Below are positions 47,232 to 59,017 of a stretch of 64,000 nucleotides of DNA, in pieces. A program made the position numbers and the translations under genes. The notes beneath the pieces were generated by a model. It saw only the letters and a list, made by a program, of their open reading frames with translations. It made no database searches and was not told the origin of the DNA. The stretch is taken from contig NZ_CP088285.1 in NCBI RefSeq assembly GCF_011516645.4, positions 4,916,501 through 4,980,500 of the forward strand, read 5' to 3'. Every line of letters begins with the position of its first letter. Positions within the stretch are counted from its first letter, which is position 1. The stretch is from Bradyrhizobium septentrionale. GTDB lineage: Bacteria > Pseudomonadota > Alphaproteobacteria > Rhizobiales > Xanthobacteraceae.

Positions 47232-47957
47232 TCAGTCGCGGCCGGCGTCGAGGAAGGCTTGCGCGAGGCGCTCCGGATTGGAGAAGCACAGCTCGTGGCT
47301 GCCGGGCACCTGGACCAGACGGAACAGCCCGAGCTTCTCCGACAGCCGCGGGTGCCAGGGCAGGCTGTGCGGCATCGCCGTATCCTCGGTGCAGTTGACG
47401 TAGGATTTCGCGATTGGCATCTCGGCCGGATTGGTCTTCAGCGCGATCTTGTCCTGGAAGGTCTTCAGGGGATGCGGGTTGAGCTTGTCATAGGCGCGTT
47501 GCGCCGTTTCGAGGTCGGCGTCGTTGATGAAGGCCTCACGCCAGATCGGGAACGGCAGGACCACCGAGCCGTCGCCGCGTTCGGCATAAATGGCATCGAA
47601 CAGGCCGCGATAGTGCGGCGGCACCATATCGTTGAGGCATTCGCCATTGTTCGGCACGAAGGCGTTCCAGTAGACCAGCCGGCGGATGCGATCCGCGGCG
47701 GCGTCGGCAACGCCGGTGATGATCATGCCGCCGTAGCTGTGGCCGACCAGCACGATGTCCTTGAGGTCGTGCTCGGCGAGATAGTCCACGATCGACTGGA
47801 TCGCCTCGGGGAGGCCGGAATCCTTCCTGTCCCCGGGCCGGTTACCCCTGATGGTCGGGGTGTGGACGACGTGGCCGTCCCTGCGGATTGCAGCCGCAAC
47901 CGGCTCAAACTCGGCGCCGGTATGCCAGGCGCCATGGACGAGAACATAGGTCGACAT
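47232..47957 (-). CDS. Alpha/beta hydrolase, esterase-like
   Basis: A 241-residue hydrolase. The nucleophile elbow is GHSYGG with Ser74, the oxyanion region VLVHGAWHTG is at 6-15, and the catalytic His lies in VPGSHELCFS near 222. The order resembles the salicylate/methyl-ketone esterase group (MES/HNL-like). No signal peptide. The neighbours (cupin, monooxygenase) suggest it may cleave an ester made by oxygenation, but that is inference. Confidence 0.88.
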   Translation of the reverse strand: MSTYVLVHGAWHTGAEFEPVAAAIRRDGHVVHTPTIRGNRPGDRKDSGLPEAIQSIVDYLAEHDLKDIVLVGHSYGGMIITGVADAAADRIRRLVYWNAFVPNNGECLNDMVPPHYRGLFDAIYAERGDGSVVLPFPIWREAFINDADLETAQRAYDKLNPHPLKTFQDKIALKTNPAEMPIAKSYVNCTEDTAMPHSLPWHPRLSEKLGLFRLVQVPGSHELCFSNPERLAQAFLDAGRD

Positions 47958-48111
47958 GTTGTACCTCCCTGCGTGGTTTGGTTAGATCGATTGCGGCGTC
48001 CGGGACGGCCCGGGATACGCGCCGGGTTCAAGCAGTTCCTGATGGATATTGACCCGGGCCTACGGAACGCGCTTGGCTGTAACCGAACCGGATTGGGCTC
48101 GGAGTGAACTG

Positions 48112-49092
48112 ATGCAGCAAATCGCCGCCGCGGATCGCTCGCGCAGGCTGAGCTGGAATACCGCGGACACCAGGCCGGGCGAGCAGTTCGCCTATTACCG
48201 CGAGGCGATCTGCCAGGCCTTCATGAACCTGACGCCGGAACCTCCGGCGACGCCGGGCTTCCTCGCCCGCGTCGAGACCGTTGCGCTCGGCGACGGTGCG
48301 GTCAACCGGGTCAGCTTCCCGGAGCATGTCGTGCGGCGCTCGGCCGCCGACATCGCGGCGTCGAGCCGGCGCTGCTACTACCTCAATCTCAAGCTCGCCG
48401 GCCGCTGCCGGATCCGGCAGGCAGGGCGCGAGATCAGCCTGTCGCCGGGGCAGGTCGGAATCTTCGACAGCGGGCAGCGGTTCTCGCTGCTGCACGACCG
48501 CGGCCCCGCGCTGCAGGTCGCCTCGTTCTGGGTGCCGGCCGAGGCGCTCGATGAACGGCTGCCGTCGGCGCCGGAGGTCGCACCGGCGCGGGTCTCAGAC
48601 GATCCGTTCGTCGGCCATCTGATCGCCGAGACCGCGCAGGTCCTCAACACCTCGGCGCTCCGCGCATCGGATGCGGACAACGCGCGGCTGTTCGGCGTGC
48701 TGCTCGATCTCGTCGCGCTCAGCCTGTCGCGCAGCAGCCGCGCCGGGGTTGCCGAGAGCGCCGGTCTCGCGGATGCGACATGGCTTGCGCTGCGCCGCGC
48801 CGTGGACCGCAGGCTGCGCGAGCCCGGGCTTGGCGTTGCCGCCATCGCGGCCGGGATCGGCATCAGCGAACGTTATGTGCACAAGCTGTTCGAGCGCGCC
48901 GGCACCACGTTTGCCAGCTATTTGATGGACCGCCGCCTCGACGGCGCCGCGCGCGACCTGAAGGAGCCCGCGATCGCCGGACGAGCGATCGGCGACATCG
49001 CGTTCGACTGGGGTTTCTCCGATCTGTCGCATTTCACCCGTCGCTTTAGGCATCGCTTCGGCTGCACGCCGCGCGACTGGCGCCGCAGCTAA
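48112..49092 (+). CDS. AraC-family transcriptional regulator (MAR-side)
   Basis: A 326-residue regulator. N-terminal AraC_binding_2 domain (about 20-210; LNLKLAGRCRIRQAGREISL), then the C-terminal pair of helix-turn-helices (VAAIAAGIGISERYVHKLFE, then IGDIAFDWGFSDLSHFTRRF). The ATG at 48112 has GGAG upstream; the longer frame is unlikely. It lies 20 bp before the maleylacetate reductase gene on the same strand and probably regulates an aromatic pathway. It is a second FeaR-like regulator in this area. Confidence 0.88.
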   Translation: MQQIAAADRSRRLSWNTADTRPGEQFAYYREAICQAFMNLTPEPPATPGFLARVETVALGDGAVNRVSFPEHVVRRSAADIAASSRRCYYLNLKLAGRCRIRQAGREISLSPGQVGIFDSGQRFSLLHDRGPALQVASFWVPAEALDERLPSAPEVAPARVSDDPFVGHLIAETAQVLNTSALRASDADNARLFGVLLDLVALSLSRSSRAGVAESAGLADATWLALRRAVDRRLREPGLGVAAIAAGIGISERYVHKLFERAGTTFASYLMDRRLDGAARDLKEPAIAGRAIGDIAFDWGFSDLSHFTRRFRHRFGCTPRDWRRS

Positions 49093-49112
49093 CGCAGGGT
49101 TCAGAATTCACG

Positions 49113-50179
49113 ATGCCACAATCCTTCACCTATCAGGTCAGCCCGATGCGGGTCGTGTTCGGGGTCGGCACGGTCGCCGCGCTGGCGGACGAACTCGATC
49201 GGCTCGGCGTCGCCCGCGCGCTGGTGTTGGCAAGCCGGCGGCAGCAGGCCGAGCTCGGCGATCTCGCCGCATTGACCGGCGGTCGCGTGGCCGGCGTGTT
49301 CGATGGCGCTGTGGTGCACACGCCGGTCGCGGTGACCGAACAGGCGATGCAGGCGGTGCGCGATCTGAGGCCCGACGGCGTGGTCGCGATCGGCGCGGGT
49401 GCCGCGACCGGCTTGAGCAAGGCGATTGCGCTGCGCACCGATCTGCTGCAGCTGATCCTGCCGACCAGCTATGCCGGCTCCGAGATGACGCCGGTGCTCG
49501 GCGAGACCGTCGACGGCGTCAAGACCACGCAATCGTCGCCGAAGATATTGCCCGAGGCCGTGATCTACGACGTCAACCTGACCCTCTCGATGCCGGCCAA
49601 ATTCTCCGCGATATCAGGCCTCAACGCGATCGCGCATGCGGCCGAGGCGCTGTATGCGCGGGACGGCAACCCGATCACCGCGCTGATGGCCGAGGAAGCG
49701 ATCGCAAAGCTCGCGTCATCGCTGCCGGAGGTCGTGGCGCGGCCGCGCGATCTCGACGCGCGCTCCGATGCGCTGTACGGCGCGTGGCTGTGCGCGGTCT
49801 GTCTCGGCACCGTCGGCATGGCGCTGCACCACAAGCTTTGCCACACCGTCGGAGCGCTGTTCGACCTGCCGCATGCCGAGACCCATGCGGTGCTGCTGCC
49901 GCACACCATCGCCTACAACGCGCCGGCCGCGCGTGAGGCGATCGGCCGCGCCGCGCGGGCGCTTGGCGGCGCTGACGCCGCCGATGGCCTGTTCGATCTG
50001 TCGGCAAGGCTCGGCGCGCCGCGCTCGCTCGCCAGATCGGCATGCCCGAGGACGGCATCGCAAAGGCGGCCGCGCTCGCGACCAAAAATCCCTACTGGAA
50101 TCCGCGGCCGATCGAGCAGCAGGGAATCAGCGAGTTGCTCAGGCGCGCGTGGTCCGGCGCGCGGCCGCAATTCGGCTAG
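49113..50179 (+). pseudogene. Maleylacetate reductase with C-terminal frameshift
   Basis: The enzyme reduces maleylacetate to 3-oxoadipate in chloro- and hydroxy-aromatic degradation. The first 307 or so codons read as an intact group III alcohol-dehydrogenase-like protein: VVFGVGTVAALADEL, LPTSYAGSEMTPVLG and HTVGALFDLPHAETHAVLLP. At about 50031-50035 one base is missing: as read, ARSACPRTASQ follows and continues to 50225, but inserting one base restores QIGMPEDGIAKAAALATKNP and the family ending to a TAG at 50177-50179, for 355 residues. The family needs this tail. It may be a real mutation or a sequencing error. Confidence 0.85.
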
Positions 50180-50185
50180 GGCGTG

Positions 50186-51640
50186 TCACACCCCGATCGC
50201 GTTGCGCGCGATCACGTCGCGGTAGAATGCGGCGCTCAGTTTCGGCACGCGCGCCTGGGTCTCGAAATCCACCCGATAGAGGCCGAAGCGCTTCTCGTAG
50301 CCAAAGATCCATTCGAAATTGTCCATCAGGCTCCACAGGAAATAGCCCTGGACCGGGACGCCGTCGGCGGTCGCGCGCTGCAACTGGGCGAGGTAGTTGC
50401 GCAGGAACATGATGCGGTCGAGGTCGTAGATCTGCCCGTCCGGATGCACCTTGTCCTCGCCGGAGGTGCCGTTCTCGCTGATATAGATGCTCTTGATGTT
50501 CCAAAGCTTGGCCGCAATCCGCGGCGCCCAGTAGATCGTCTCCGGCGCGATCCGCAGCCAATCCGAGCTCATATGCGGGAACGAGGCCGGCATCGGCAGC
50601 GGCTTCCAGCCGGGGGCGCTGTCGGTGGCGAGGACGTAGCAGTGCGGCGCGTAGATGTTCAGCCCGACGAAATCGTTGGGCTGCGAAATGATCTTCAATT
50701 CCTCCGCGGTGAATTTGGGCGCGTCCGCACCGGCATATTGCAGAAAGGCCTCGGTGTACTTGCCTTCGAGGATGACGCCGAGGAAGCCCGCGTTCAGCTC
50801 GCGCGTCGCGATCTCGGTGGCGCGGATGTGCTCCGGCGTGTTGATCGCGGGCACGCAGGCGGTGATGTTCTCGGCCGGACCGACCCGCGTGCCGGCGCGC
50901 CCCTTGGCGCGGATCGCCTGCACCGCGAGGCCGTGCGCCAGCGCAACGTTGTGGCGCGCCTGGTTCACCTCGGCCGGCGGCAGCTTCAGCCCCGGCGCGT
51001 CGACGCCGAGAGCATAACCGAATGGCAGGAAACGCCCGACTTCGTTGAGGGTGAAGATGTTCTTCACCCGATCGGTCAAGCGCTGCGCCACATAGCCGGC
51101 GTAGTCGCCAAAGGCCTTCGACGTATCGCGCGAGCGCCAGCCGCCGACACGGTCCTGCAGCGCCTGCGGCAGGTCCCAGTGATAGAGGGTGGCATAGGGC
51201 TCGATGCCGTTGGCGAGCAACTCGTCGACCAGGCGGTTGTAGAAGTCGAGGCCCTTCGGGTTCGGCGCGCCGGTGCCGTCGGGAAACACCCGCGGCCAGG
51301 CGATCGAGAAGCGATAGGCCCGGGCGCCGAGCTCCTTGATGAGGCGGACGTCCTCCTTGTAGCGGTGATAGTGATCATTGGCGCGGTCGCCGGTCGAGCC
51401 GTCCTCGATCTTGCCCGATGTGTGGCTGAACGTGTCCCAGATCGACGGGCCGCGGCCGTCCTCGTTGACCGCGCCCTCGACCTGATAGGACGATGTCGCG
51501 GTGCCCCAGACGAAGCCCGCCGGAAAGCTGGCGCCATTCGGCCGCGGAGCGCGGTTTGCGGCCTCGGCAGGCGCCGACAGGCCGAGCGCCGAGAGGCCTG
51601 CAAGGCCCGCAAATTGCCGGCGCGAGAATTGATCGAACAT
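50186..51640 (-). CDS. Exported GH1 beta-glucosidase
   Basis: A 484-residue glycoside hydrolase family 1 enzyme that cleaves beta-glucosides. The acid/base is Glu200 in TLNEV and the nucleophile Glu389 in YISENG; PAGFVWGTATSSYQVEGA opens the barrel. The N-terminus MFDQFSRRQFAGLAGLSALG is a twin-arginine signal (SRRQFA) with an AEA cleavage site, so it should work in the periplasm, whereas most bacterial GH1 enzymes are cytoplasmic. The acid/base context has TLNEV instead of TFNEP. It converges with the maleylacetate reductase. Confidence 0.93.
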   Translation of the reverse strand: MFDQFSRRQFAGLAGLSALGLSAPAEAANRAPRPNGASFPAGFVWGTATSSYQVEGAVNEDGRGPSIWDTFSHTSGKIEDGSTGDRANDHYHRYKEDVRLIKELGARAYRFSIAWPRVFPDGTGAPNPKGLDFYNRLVDELLANGIEPYATLYHWDLPQALQDRVGGWRSRDTSKAFGDYAGYVAQRLTDRVKNIFTLNEVGRFLPFGYALGVDAPGLKLPPAEVNQARHNVALAHGLAVQAIRAKGRAGTRVGPAENITACVPAINTPEHIRATEIATRELNAGFLGVILEGKYTEAFLQYAGADAPKFTAEELKIISQPNDFVGLNIYAPHCYVLATDSAPGWKPLPMPASFPHMSSDWLRIAPETIYWAPRIAAKLWNIKSIYISENGTSGEDKVHPDGQIYDLDRIMFLRNYLAQLQRATADGVPVQGYFLWSLMDNFEWIFGYEKRFGLYRVDFETQARVPKLSAAFYRDVIARNAIGV

Positions 51641-51875
51641 GATTGTCTCCCGTCGCCGGTCGCTGCGGCTGGAATGCCAGCCTCAGGTTAACCTTCCACC
51701 CCGCCGTTGAGCAACAAGGCAGGCCGAAGCCAGCGCGCACCAATCGATGCGAACCGTTGTGATGGCAATGTCGCGGAGTTGTCAGTTCTGTGGCGACACT
51801 TTCTGCTCTAGATTGCCCGTCAGGTCCTCCCGGAATGCCACCCCGAAATTTCCGAGATATCGTGAGCCGCGCGCG

Positions 51876-54542
51876 ATGAACAAGCCTGCAACCCACGTCC
51901 AAACGGCGCTGCTGCGTCGTCTTGCCACGGCGATCGGCTTGCTGGTGGCAATGGCCGCCGGCGCGCAGGCCGAGCAGACATTTTCGTTCGACAGCACACC
52001 CGGGAAGTTGCCGAAGACGGTCGTCCCATTGAATTACGCGATCGAGCTGACGCCGGATTTCACGAGCCTCGCCTTGCCCGGCGTCGAGACCGTCGACGTC
52101 GAGGTGCGCGCGCCGGTTGCGCAGGTGACGCTGAACGCGATCAACACGACATTCGCCGAGGTTACGATCGACGACGGTGTGCAGCGCGCGGAAGTCGCGA
52201 CCGACGCTGCGGCGCAGACGGCGACGCTGACCTTCGCCCAGCCGCTCGCGGCCGGCCGCCACAGGCTGCGCATCGCTTTCACGGCGCAGATCAACAAATT
52301 CGGCACCGGCCTGTTCTCGGTCGATTATCCAACCAAGGCCGGGATCAAGCGGCTGATCTCCAGCAAGCTGGAGCCGGCCGATGCAAGGCGGATATTTCCG
52401 TGCTGGGACGAGCCGTCGTTCAAGGCGAGCTTTGCGCTGACCGTCGTGATCCCGCGCAATCTGCTCGCGGTCGGCAACATGCCAGTGACGAGCGAGGTGC
52501 CGGTCGCCGACAATCTCAAGAAGGTCACGTTCGCGCCGACACCGAAGATGTCGAGCTATCTGTTCGTGCTCACGATCGGCGAGCTCGAGCGGGTCACGGC
52601 GGATGCCGGCGGCGTCACCATCGGCGTGGTGACGACGGAGGGCAAGAGCGGGCAGGGCCGGTTCGCGCTCGATAGCGCGGTGAAGCTGCTCGCCTATTAC
52701 AACGACTATTTCGGCGTCAAATATCCGCTGCCGAAGCTCGATCTGATCGCCGTGCCCGGCGGGTTCGGTGGTGCGATGGAGAACTGGGGCGGCATCACCT
52801 TCTTCGAGAGCCGGCTGCTGTTCGACCCCGCGACCTCTGCGGAGACCGCAAGGCGCGGCATCTTCGCCATCATCGCGCACGAGATGGCGCATATGTGGTT
52901 TGGCGACCTCGTCACCATGGCGTGGTGGGACAATCTCTGGCTCAACGAAGGCTTTGCCAGCTGGATGGCGACCAAGGCCTCGCAGCAGTTCTATCCGCAA
53001 TGGCAGAGCTGGCTGAACGGCTACGGCGCCAAGCAGTTCGCCATGGCGCTCGATGCGCGCCGCACCTCGCATCCGGTGCAGCAGCCGATCGCCGATCACA
53101 GCGAAGCGGTCACGGCGTTCGACGCCATCACCTACAACAAGGGGCAGGCGCTGATCCGCATGCTCGAGACCTATCTCGGCGAAGCGGCGTTCCGTGACGG
53201 CATCCGCAAATACATGGCCGCGCATGCCTACAGCAACTCCACCACCGCCGATCTCTGGCAGGCACTCGAGCAGTCCGGCGGCAAGACCATCACCGGCATC
53301 GCAGCCTCCTTCACCGCGCAGGACGGCGTGCCGCTGGTGGTGGCCGAGACCACCTGCGATGGCGCCGCGCAGCGCCTGACATTGCGGCAGGACCGCTTCG
53401 TGATCGCCCCGGCCGACACAGCGCCGCTGCCGGCCCGCAGCTGGCAGATTCCGGTTGCGGTCGGACCGGTACGTGGCAAGCCGCTTGACGAGATCCTGCT
53501 GCAGGGCAGTGCCGATATCCCGGCAGGCGCGTGCGGCGATGCGATCAAGGTCAATCTCGGCGACATCGGATATTACCGGGTCGAATACGGCCCGAAGAAC
53601 CGTGCGGCGTTGCTGAACGCATTCCCGCAGATGCAGGTCGAAGACCGGCTCAATGTCGTGACCGACAGCTGGGCGTTGGTGCAGGCCGGCCGCGCCGAGC
53701 CGGCATCCTATCTCGCGCTGCTCGATGCGCTCGATGCCGGCGATCATCGCGCGGTCTGGGATCAGGTGATCTCGACCTTCGCCGCGCTCAACCGGCTGTC
53801 ACGCGATCGCGCCGAGCGACCGGTGATCCAGGCCTATGCCCGCGCCAAGCTGCGCCCGGTGTTCGATCGGATCGGATGGGATGGCGGCGGCTCGGGAGAC
53901 GACGACACGGCGCTGCTGCGCGCGAGCCTGATCTCGACGCTTGGCGACCTCGGCGACGCCGCTGTCGTGATTGAGGCGAAGCGGCGCTTCGCCTCATTCC
54001 TCGACGATCCCAGCTCGCTTCCGACCACGCTGCGCGATGCCGTCGCCCATGTCGTTGGCATCACCGCCGATCGGACGACCTATGACAGGCTGCTGGCGCT
54101 GGCGCGCAACAGCACGGCGACCAATGAGCGGCTGCGCTATTATTTCGCCGCGGCAAGCGCCCGCGATGCCGAACTGGCGCGCGCGACGCTGGCGTTGACG
54201 CTGACCAATGAGTTGCCCGACACGATCGTGACCGGAATGATCAGCACAGTTGCGTCAGCAGGCGAGCAGCCTCAGCTGGCCTGGGATTTCGTCCAGACCA
54301 ATTTCGATACGTTGCTGGCAAGGCAGGGACCGAACTTCCGCGACCAGTTCGTGCCGAACTTCATGACCAATTTTACCGATCCGGCCCACGCGGCGGAGCT
54401 CGCTGCGTTCGCCCCGTCGCAATCGACCAGCGGCGGACGGGTGATGGTGGCGCGAGCCTTGCAAGCAATCGCGATCTCGGCCGACCTGACCACACGCGTG
54501 CTGCCCGCCGCCGGCGCCTGGATCAGGGCGCACAAGCCGTGA
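51876..54542 (+). CDS. M1 family metallo-aminopeptidase, exported
   Basis: An 888-residue zinc aminopeptidase. The start at 51876 gives a signal peptide (LLRRLATAIGLLVAMAAG, cut near AQA-EQ), so it is probably periplasmic. The exopeptidase motif GAMENWG is followed by zinc-binding HEMAH (335-339) and, 18 residues on, Glu358 in LNEGFAS. The C-terminal part is the ERAP1-like helical domain. The length is typical of ERAP/PepN relatives. It is not the usual cytoplasmic PepN. A long opposite-strand frame here is a shadow. Confidence 0.92.
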   Translation: MNKPATHVQTALLRRLATAIGLLVAMAAGAQAEQTFSFDSTPGKLPKTVVPLNYAIELTPDFTSLALPGVETVDVEVRAPVAQVTLNAINTTFAEVTIDDGVQRAEVATDAAAQTATLTFAQPLAAGRHRLRIAFTAQINKFGTGLFSVDYPTKAGIKRLISSKLEPADARRIFPCWDEPSFKASFALTVVIPRNLLAVGNMPVTSEVPVADNLKKVTFAPTPKMSSYLFVLTIGELERVTADAGGVTIGVVTTEGKSGQGRFALDSAVKLLAYYNDYFGVKYPLPKLDLIAVPGGFGGAMENWGGITFFESRLLFDPATSAETARRGIFAIIAHEMAHMWFGDLVTMAWWDNLWLNEGFASWMATKASQQFYPQWQSWLNGYGAKQFAMALDARRTSHPVQQPIADHSEAVTAFDAITYNKGQALIRMLETYLGEAAFRDGIRKYMAAHAYSNSTTADLWQALEQSGGKTITGIAASFTAQDGVPLVVAETTCDGAAQRLTLRQDRFVIAPADTAPLPARSWQIPVAVGPVRGKPLDEILLQGSADIPAGACGDAIKVNLGDIGYYRVEYGPKNRAALLNAFPQMQVEDRLNVVTDSWALVQAGRAEPASYLALLDALDAGDHRAVWDQVISTFAALNRLSRDRAERPVIQAYARAKLRPVFDRIGWDGGGSGDDDTALLRASLISTLGDLGDAAVVIEAKRRFASFLDDPSSLPTTLRDAVAHVVGITADRTTYDRLLALARNSTATNERLRYYFAAASARDAELARATLALTLTNELPDTIVTGMISTVASAGEQPQLAWDFVQTNFDTLLARQGPNFRDQFVPNFMTNFTDPAHAAELAAFAPSQSTSGGRVMVARALQAIAISADLTTRVLPAAGAWIRAHKP

Positions 54543-54620
54543 GCTGGCGAGGGAGTTTCCGGCGGCGCGCGATGCGGCTATGCTCCGTGGGCGGCATGCA
54601 ATCAACGATGCGAGGCTGAC

Positions 54621-56273
<1,653 letters not shown>

Positions 56274-56396
56274 CGCATTGCTGCGTTTCGCAAGGAACGA
56301 AAAGCGCTCGGCTTGATTGAACGTAAGCCATCATGGTAGCACGCGAGCGCATCACTCCTGTGCTGATGATCGGCGATACCAGATCTGAGAGGTCAC

Positions 56397-58037
56397 GTGA
56401 CTGCACCAAATCCCGCCGCCGGCAAACCCATCGATCCCGCCTCGCTCGCCAACGTGCCGCGGCTGGTCACGGCCTATTTTGCAGGCAAGCCCGACGCCAG
56501 TGATCCCGCGCAGCGGGTTGCGTTCGGCACCTCGGGCCATCGCGGCTCGTCGCTGAAGAATTCCTTCAACGAGGACCACATCCTCGCCACCACGCAGGCG
56601 ATCTGCGATTACCGGCGCGAGAAGGGGCTCACCGGGCCGCTGTTCATCGGCATCGATACCCATGCGCTGGCCGAGCCGGCGCTGGCGAGCGCGGTGGAAG
56701 TGTTCGCCGCCAACGGCGTCGAGATCATGATCGACGCGCAGGGCGGCTACACCCCGACGCCGGTTATTTCGCACGCGATCCTGAGCTACAACAAGGGACG
56801 CAGCGCGGGCCTTGCCGACGGTGTCGTCATCACCCCGTCACACAACCCGCCGGAGGACGGCGGCTACAAATACAATCCGCCGCATGGCGGCCCGGCCGAC
56901 ACCGACGTCACCGCGGTGGTCGAGAAAAACGCCAACCGCTATATCGAAGCTGGCCTGAAGGGCGTCGCGCGGATGCCCTATGATCGCGCGCGCAAGGCCA
57001 CGACCACGCATCTGCACGACTACATCACGCCTTACGTCGCCGATCTCGGCAATACCGTCGACCTTGCGCTGATCAAGTCCGCTGGCGTCAAGATCGGCAT
57101 CGATCCGCTCGGCGGCGCGGCGGTGCATTACTGGCGGCCGATCATCGCGCGCTACGGCATCAATGCCACCGTCGTCAACGAGGCCGTCGATCCGACCTTC
57201 CGCTTCATGACCGCGGACTGGGACGGCAAGATCCGGATGGACTGCTCGTCGCCTTACGCGATGGCGAGCCTGATCGGGATGCGCGACCGGTTCGACGTCG
57301 CCTTTGCCAACGATACCGATGCCGACCGCCACGGCATCGTGACCCGCTCGAACGGGCTGATGAACCCGAACCACTTCCTCGCCACCGCGATCGCCTATCT
57401 GTTCGCGCATCGGCCGCAATGGAGCGGGGATGCTGCGATCGGCAAGACCATCGTGTCGAGCTCGATCATCGATCGCGTCGCGAAGAAGCTGAACCGCAAG
57501 CTGGTGGAGACGCCGGTCGGCTTCAAATGGTTCGTCGACGGGCTCGGCAGCGGCGGCTTCGGCTTTGCCGGCGAGGAGAGCGCTGGCGCCTCGTTCCTCA
57601 AGCGCGACGGGTCGGCCTGGACCACGGACAAGGATGGCATCATCCTCGGCCTGCTGGCGGCGGAGATCATCGCGAAAACCGGCCGCGATCCCAGCGAATT
57701 GTTCAAGGAGCTGACCGCCGAGCTCGGCGTTCCCTACTACGAACGCATCGACGTCGCGGCGACGCCGAAGCAGAAGAGCGCGCTGAAGGCGCTTGGGCCC
57801 GAGCAGCTCAACATGGCCGAGCTCGCCGGCGATCCCGTGCGCGCGGTCAGGACTAGGGCGCCGGGCAACGATCAGCCGTTCGGCGGCATCAAGGTCGAGA
57901 GCGAGGCCGGCTGGTTTGCCGCGCGCCCGTCCGGCACCGAGGATGTCTACAAGATCTACGCCGAGAGCTTCCGCGGGCCGGATCATCTGAAGCAGATCCA
58001 GGGCGACGCGCAGGCCGCGATCGCCAAGGTGTTCTGA
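56397..58037 (+). CDS. pgm: Phosphoglucomutase
   Basis: A 546-residue alpha-D-glucose-phosphate mutase interconverting glucose 1-phosphate and 6-phosphate. The phosphoserine is Ser148 in ITPSHNPPEDGGYKYNPPHG, the metal-binding Asp cluster is in FANDTDADRHG, and the C-terminal phosphate-binding loop is ARPSGTEDVYKIYAE. The length and TPSHNPPEDGG motif mark the bacterial Pgm type rather than PMM/PGM. GTG start with GAGAGG upstream. Role: glycogen and exopolysaccharide precursor supply. Confidence 0.97.
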   Translation: MTAPNPAAGKPIDPASLANVPRLVTAYFAGKPDASDPAQRVAFGTSGHRGSSLKNSFNEDHILATTQAICDYRREKGLTGPLFIGIDTHALAEPALASAVEVFAANGVEIMIDAQGGYTPTPVISHAILSYNKGRSAGLADGVVITPSHNPPEDGGYKYNPPHGGPADTDVTAVVEKNANRYIEAGLKGVARMPYDRARKATTTHLHDYITPYVADLGNTVDLALIKSAGVKIGIDPLGGAAVHYWRPIIARYGINATVVNEAVDPTFRFMTADWDGKIRMDCSSPYAMASLIGMRDRFDVAFANDTDADRHGIVTRSNGLMNPNHFLATAIAYLFAHRPQWSGDAAIGKTIVSSSIIDRVAKKLNRKLVETPVGFKWFVDGLGSGGFGFAGEESAGASFLKRDGSAWTTDKDGIILGLLAAEIIAKTGRDPSELFKELTAELGVPYYERIDVAATPKQKSALKALGPEQLNMAELAGDPVRAVRTRAPGNDQPFGGIKVESEAGWFAARPSGTEDVYKIYAESFRGPDHLKQIQGDAQAAIAKVF

Positions 58038-58060
58038 AGGCACGGGGCCGGGCGGAATTC

Positions 58061-59017
58061 ATGCGCGTATTGTTGACCGGCTCCTCCGGCTGGCTCGGCC
58101 GTTTCCTTGCGCCGCGGCTGCGGCAGGTCGGCCATGACGTGGTCGGCCTCGACGTCGTCCCGGGCGCAGCGACCGATGTCGTCGGCTCGGTGGCCGACCG
58201 ATCGATGGTCGACCGCGTGTTCGCCGATCATGGCATCGCGGCCGTGATCCATGGCGGCGCGCTGCACAAGCCCGACATTGCGCGGTTCTCGCCGCAGGCC
58301 TTCGTCGACGTCAACGTGTCAGGCACGCTCAATCTGCTGCAGGCGGCTGCCGCCGCCGGCCATGATCGTTTCGTCTTCACCTCGACCACGTCGCTGATGA
58401 TCTCGCAGGCGATCCGCGACGACGAAGGCCATGCGGCGGTTTGGCTCGACGAGACGATCGGGCCGCTCGAGCCACGCAACATCTACGGAGTTACAAAACT
58501 CGCCGCCGAGGGGCTGTGCCGGCTGTACAGCCGCCAGCATGGGCTGAACTGCGCGGTGCTGCGGACCAGCCGCTTCTTCCCCGAGGACGACGACACCATC
58601 CGCGATATCCATGGAGAGAACCTGAAGGCGACCGAGTTGTTGTACCGCCGCCTCACCGTCGGGGACGCCGCCGACGCCCATGTCGCGGCGCTGGAGAGGA
58701 TCCGCGGCTTCGAGGTGTTCGTGATCAGCGCGCCGACGCCGTTTGCGCGCAGCGATGTCGCGGACCTGAAGACGGACGCGGCCGGCGTGATCGCGCGCAC
58801 TTTCCCCGATGCGCCGGCGCTGTTCGCGCAGCGCGGCTGGCGCCTGCCGCGGTCGATCGGCCGGATCTACGATTCCACCAAGGCCGAACGGCTGCTCGGT
58901 TTCCGCGCGGTGAACGACTTTGCAGCGGTGCTCGGCGCTCTGCGCAGCGGTGAGCCGCTTCCCTTTGCGCATGATCCCGACTATGTCTCGCCGTCAACGA
59001 GGCTCGCAAATGGCTGA
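58061..59017 (+). CDS. NAD(P)-dependent epimerase/dehydratase
   Basis: A 318-residue extended SDR. The cofactor motif GSSGWLG opens the protein ([20 protein letters not shown]), and the YxxxK site appears as [12 protein letters not shown] with a preceding TSTTS. It follows pgm by 23 bp and its end overlaps the DapA-family gene by eight bases. The pairing suggests a common sugar-acid pathway, but the substrate is unknown. Confidence 0.85.
   Translation: MRVLLTGSSGWLGRFLAPRLRQVGHDVVGLDVVPGAATDVVGSVADRSMVDRVFADHGIAAVIHGGALHKPDIARFSPQAFVDVNVSGTLNLLQAAAAAGHDRFVFTSTTSLMISQAIRDDEGHAAVWLDETIGPLEPRNIYGVTKLAAEGLCRLYSRQHGLNCAVLRTSRFFPEDDDTIRDIHGENLKATELLYRRLTVGDAADAHVAALERIRGFEVFVISAPTPFARSDVADLKTDAAGVIARTFPDAPALFAQRGWRLPRSIGRIYDSTKAERLLGFRAVNDFAAVLGALRSGEPLPFAHDPDYVSPSTRLANG

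Noticed and set aside
51375..53747. Minus-strand reading frame of 790 codons over the aminopeptidase
   Set aside because: Antisense shadow of an M1 gene with intact GAMENWG and HEXXH motifs; composition is that of a GC-bias artefact.
56838..58043. Minus-strand reading frame of 401 codons over pgm
   Set aside because: Antisense shadow of a complete phosphoglucomutase gene; no start signal or recognisable domain.
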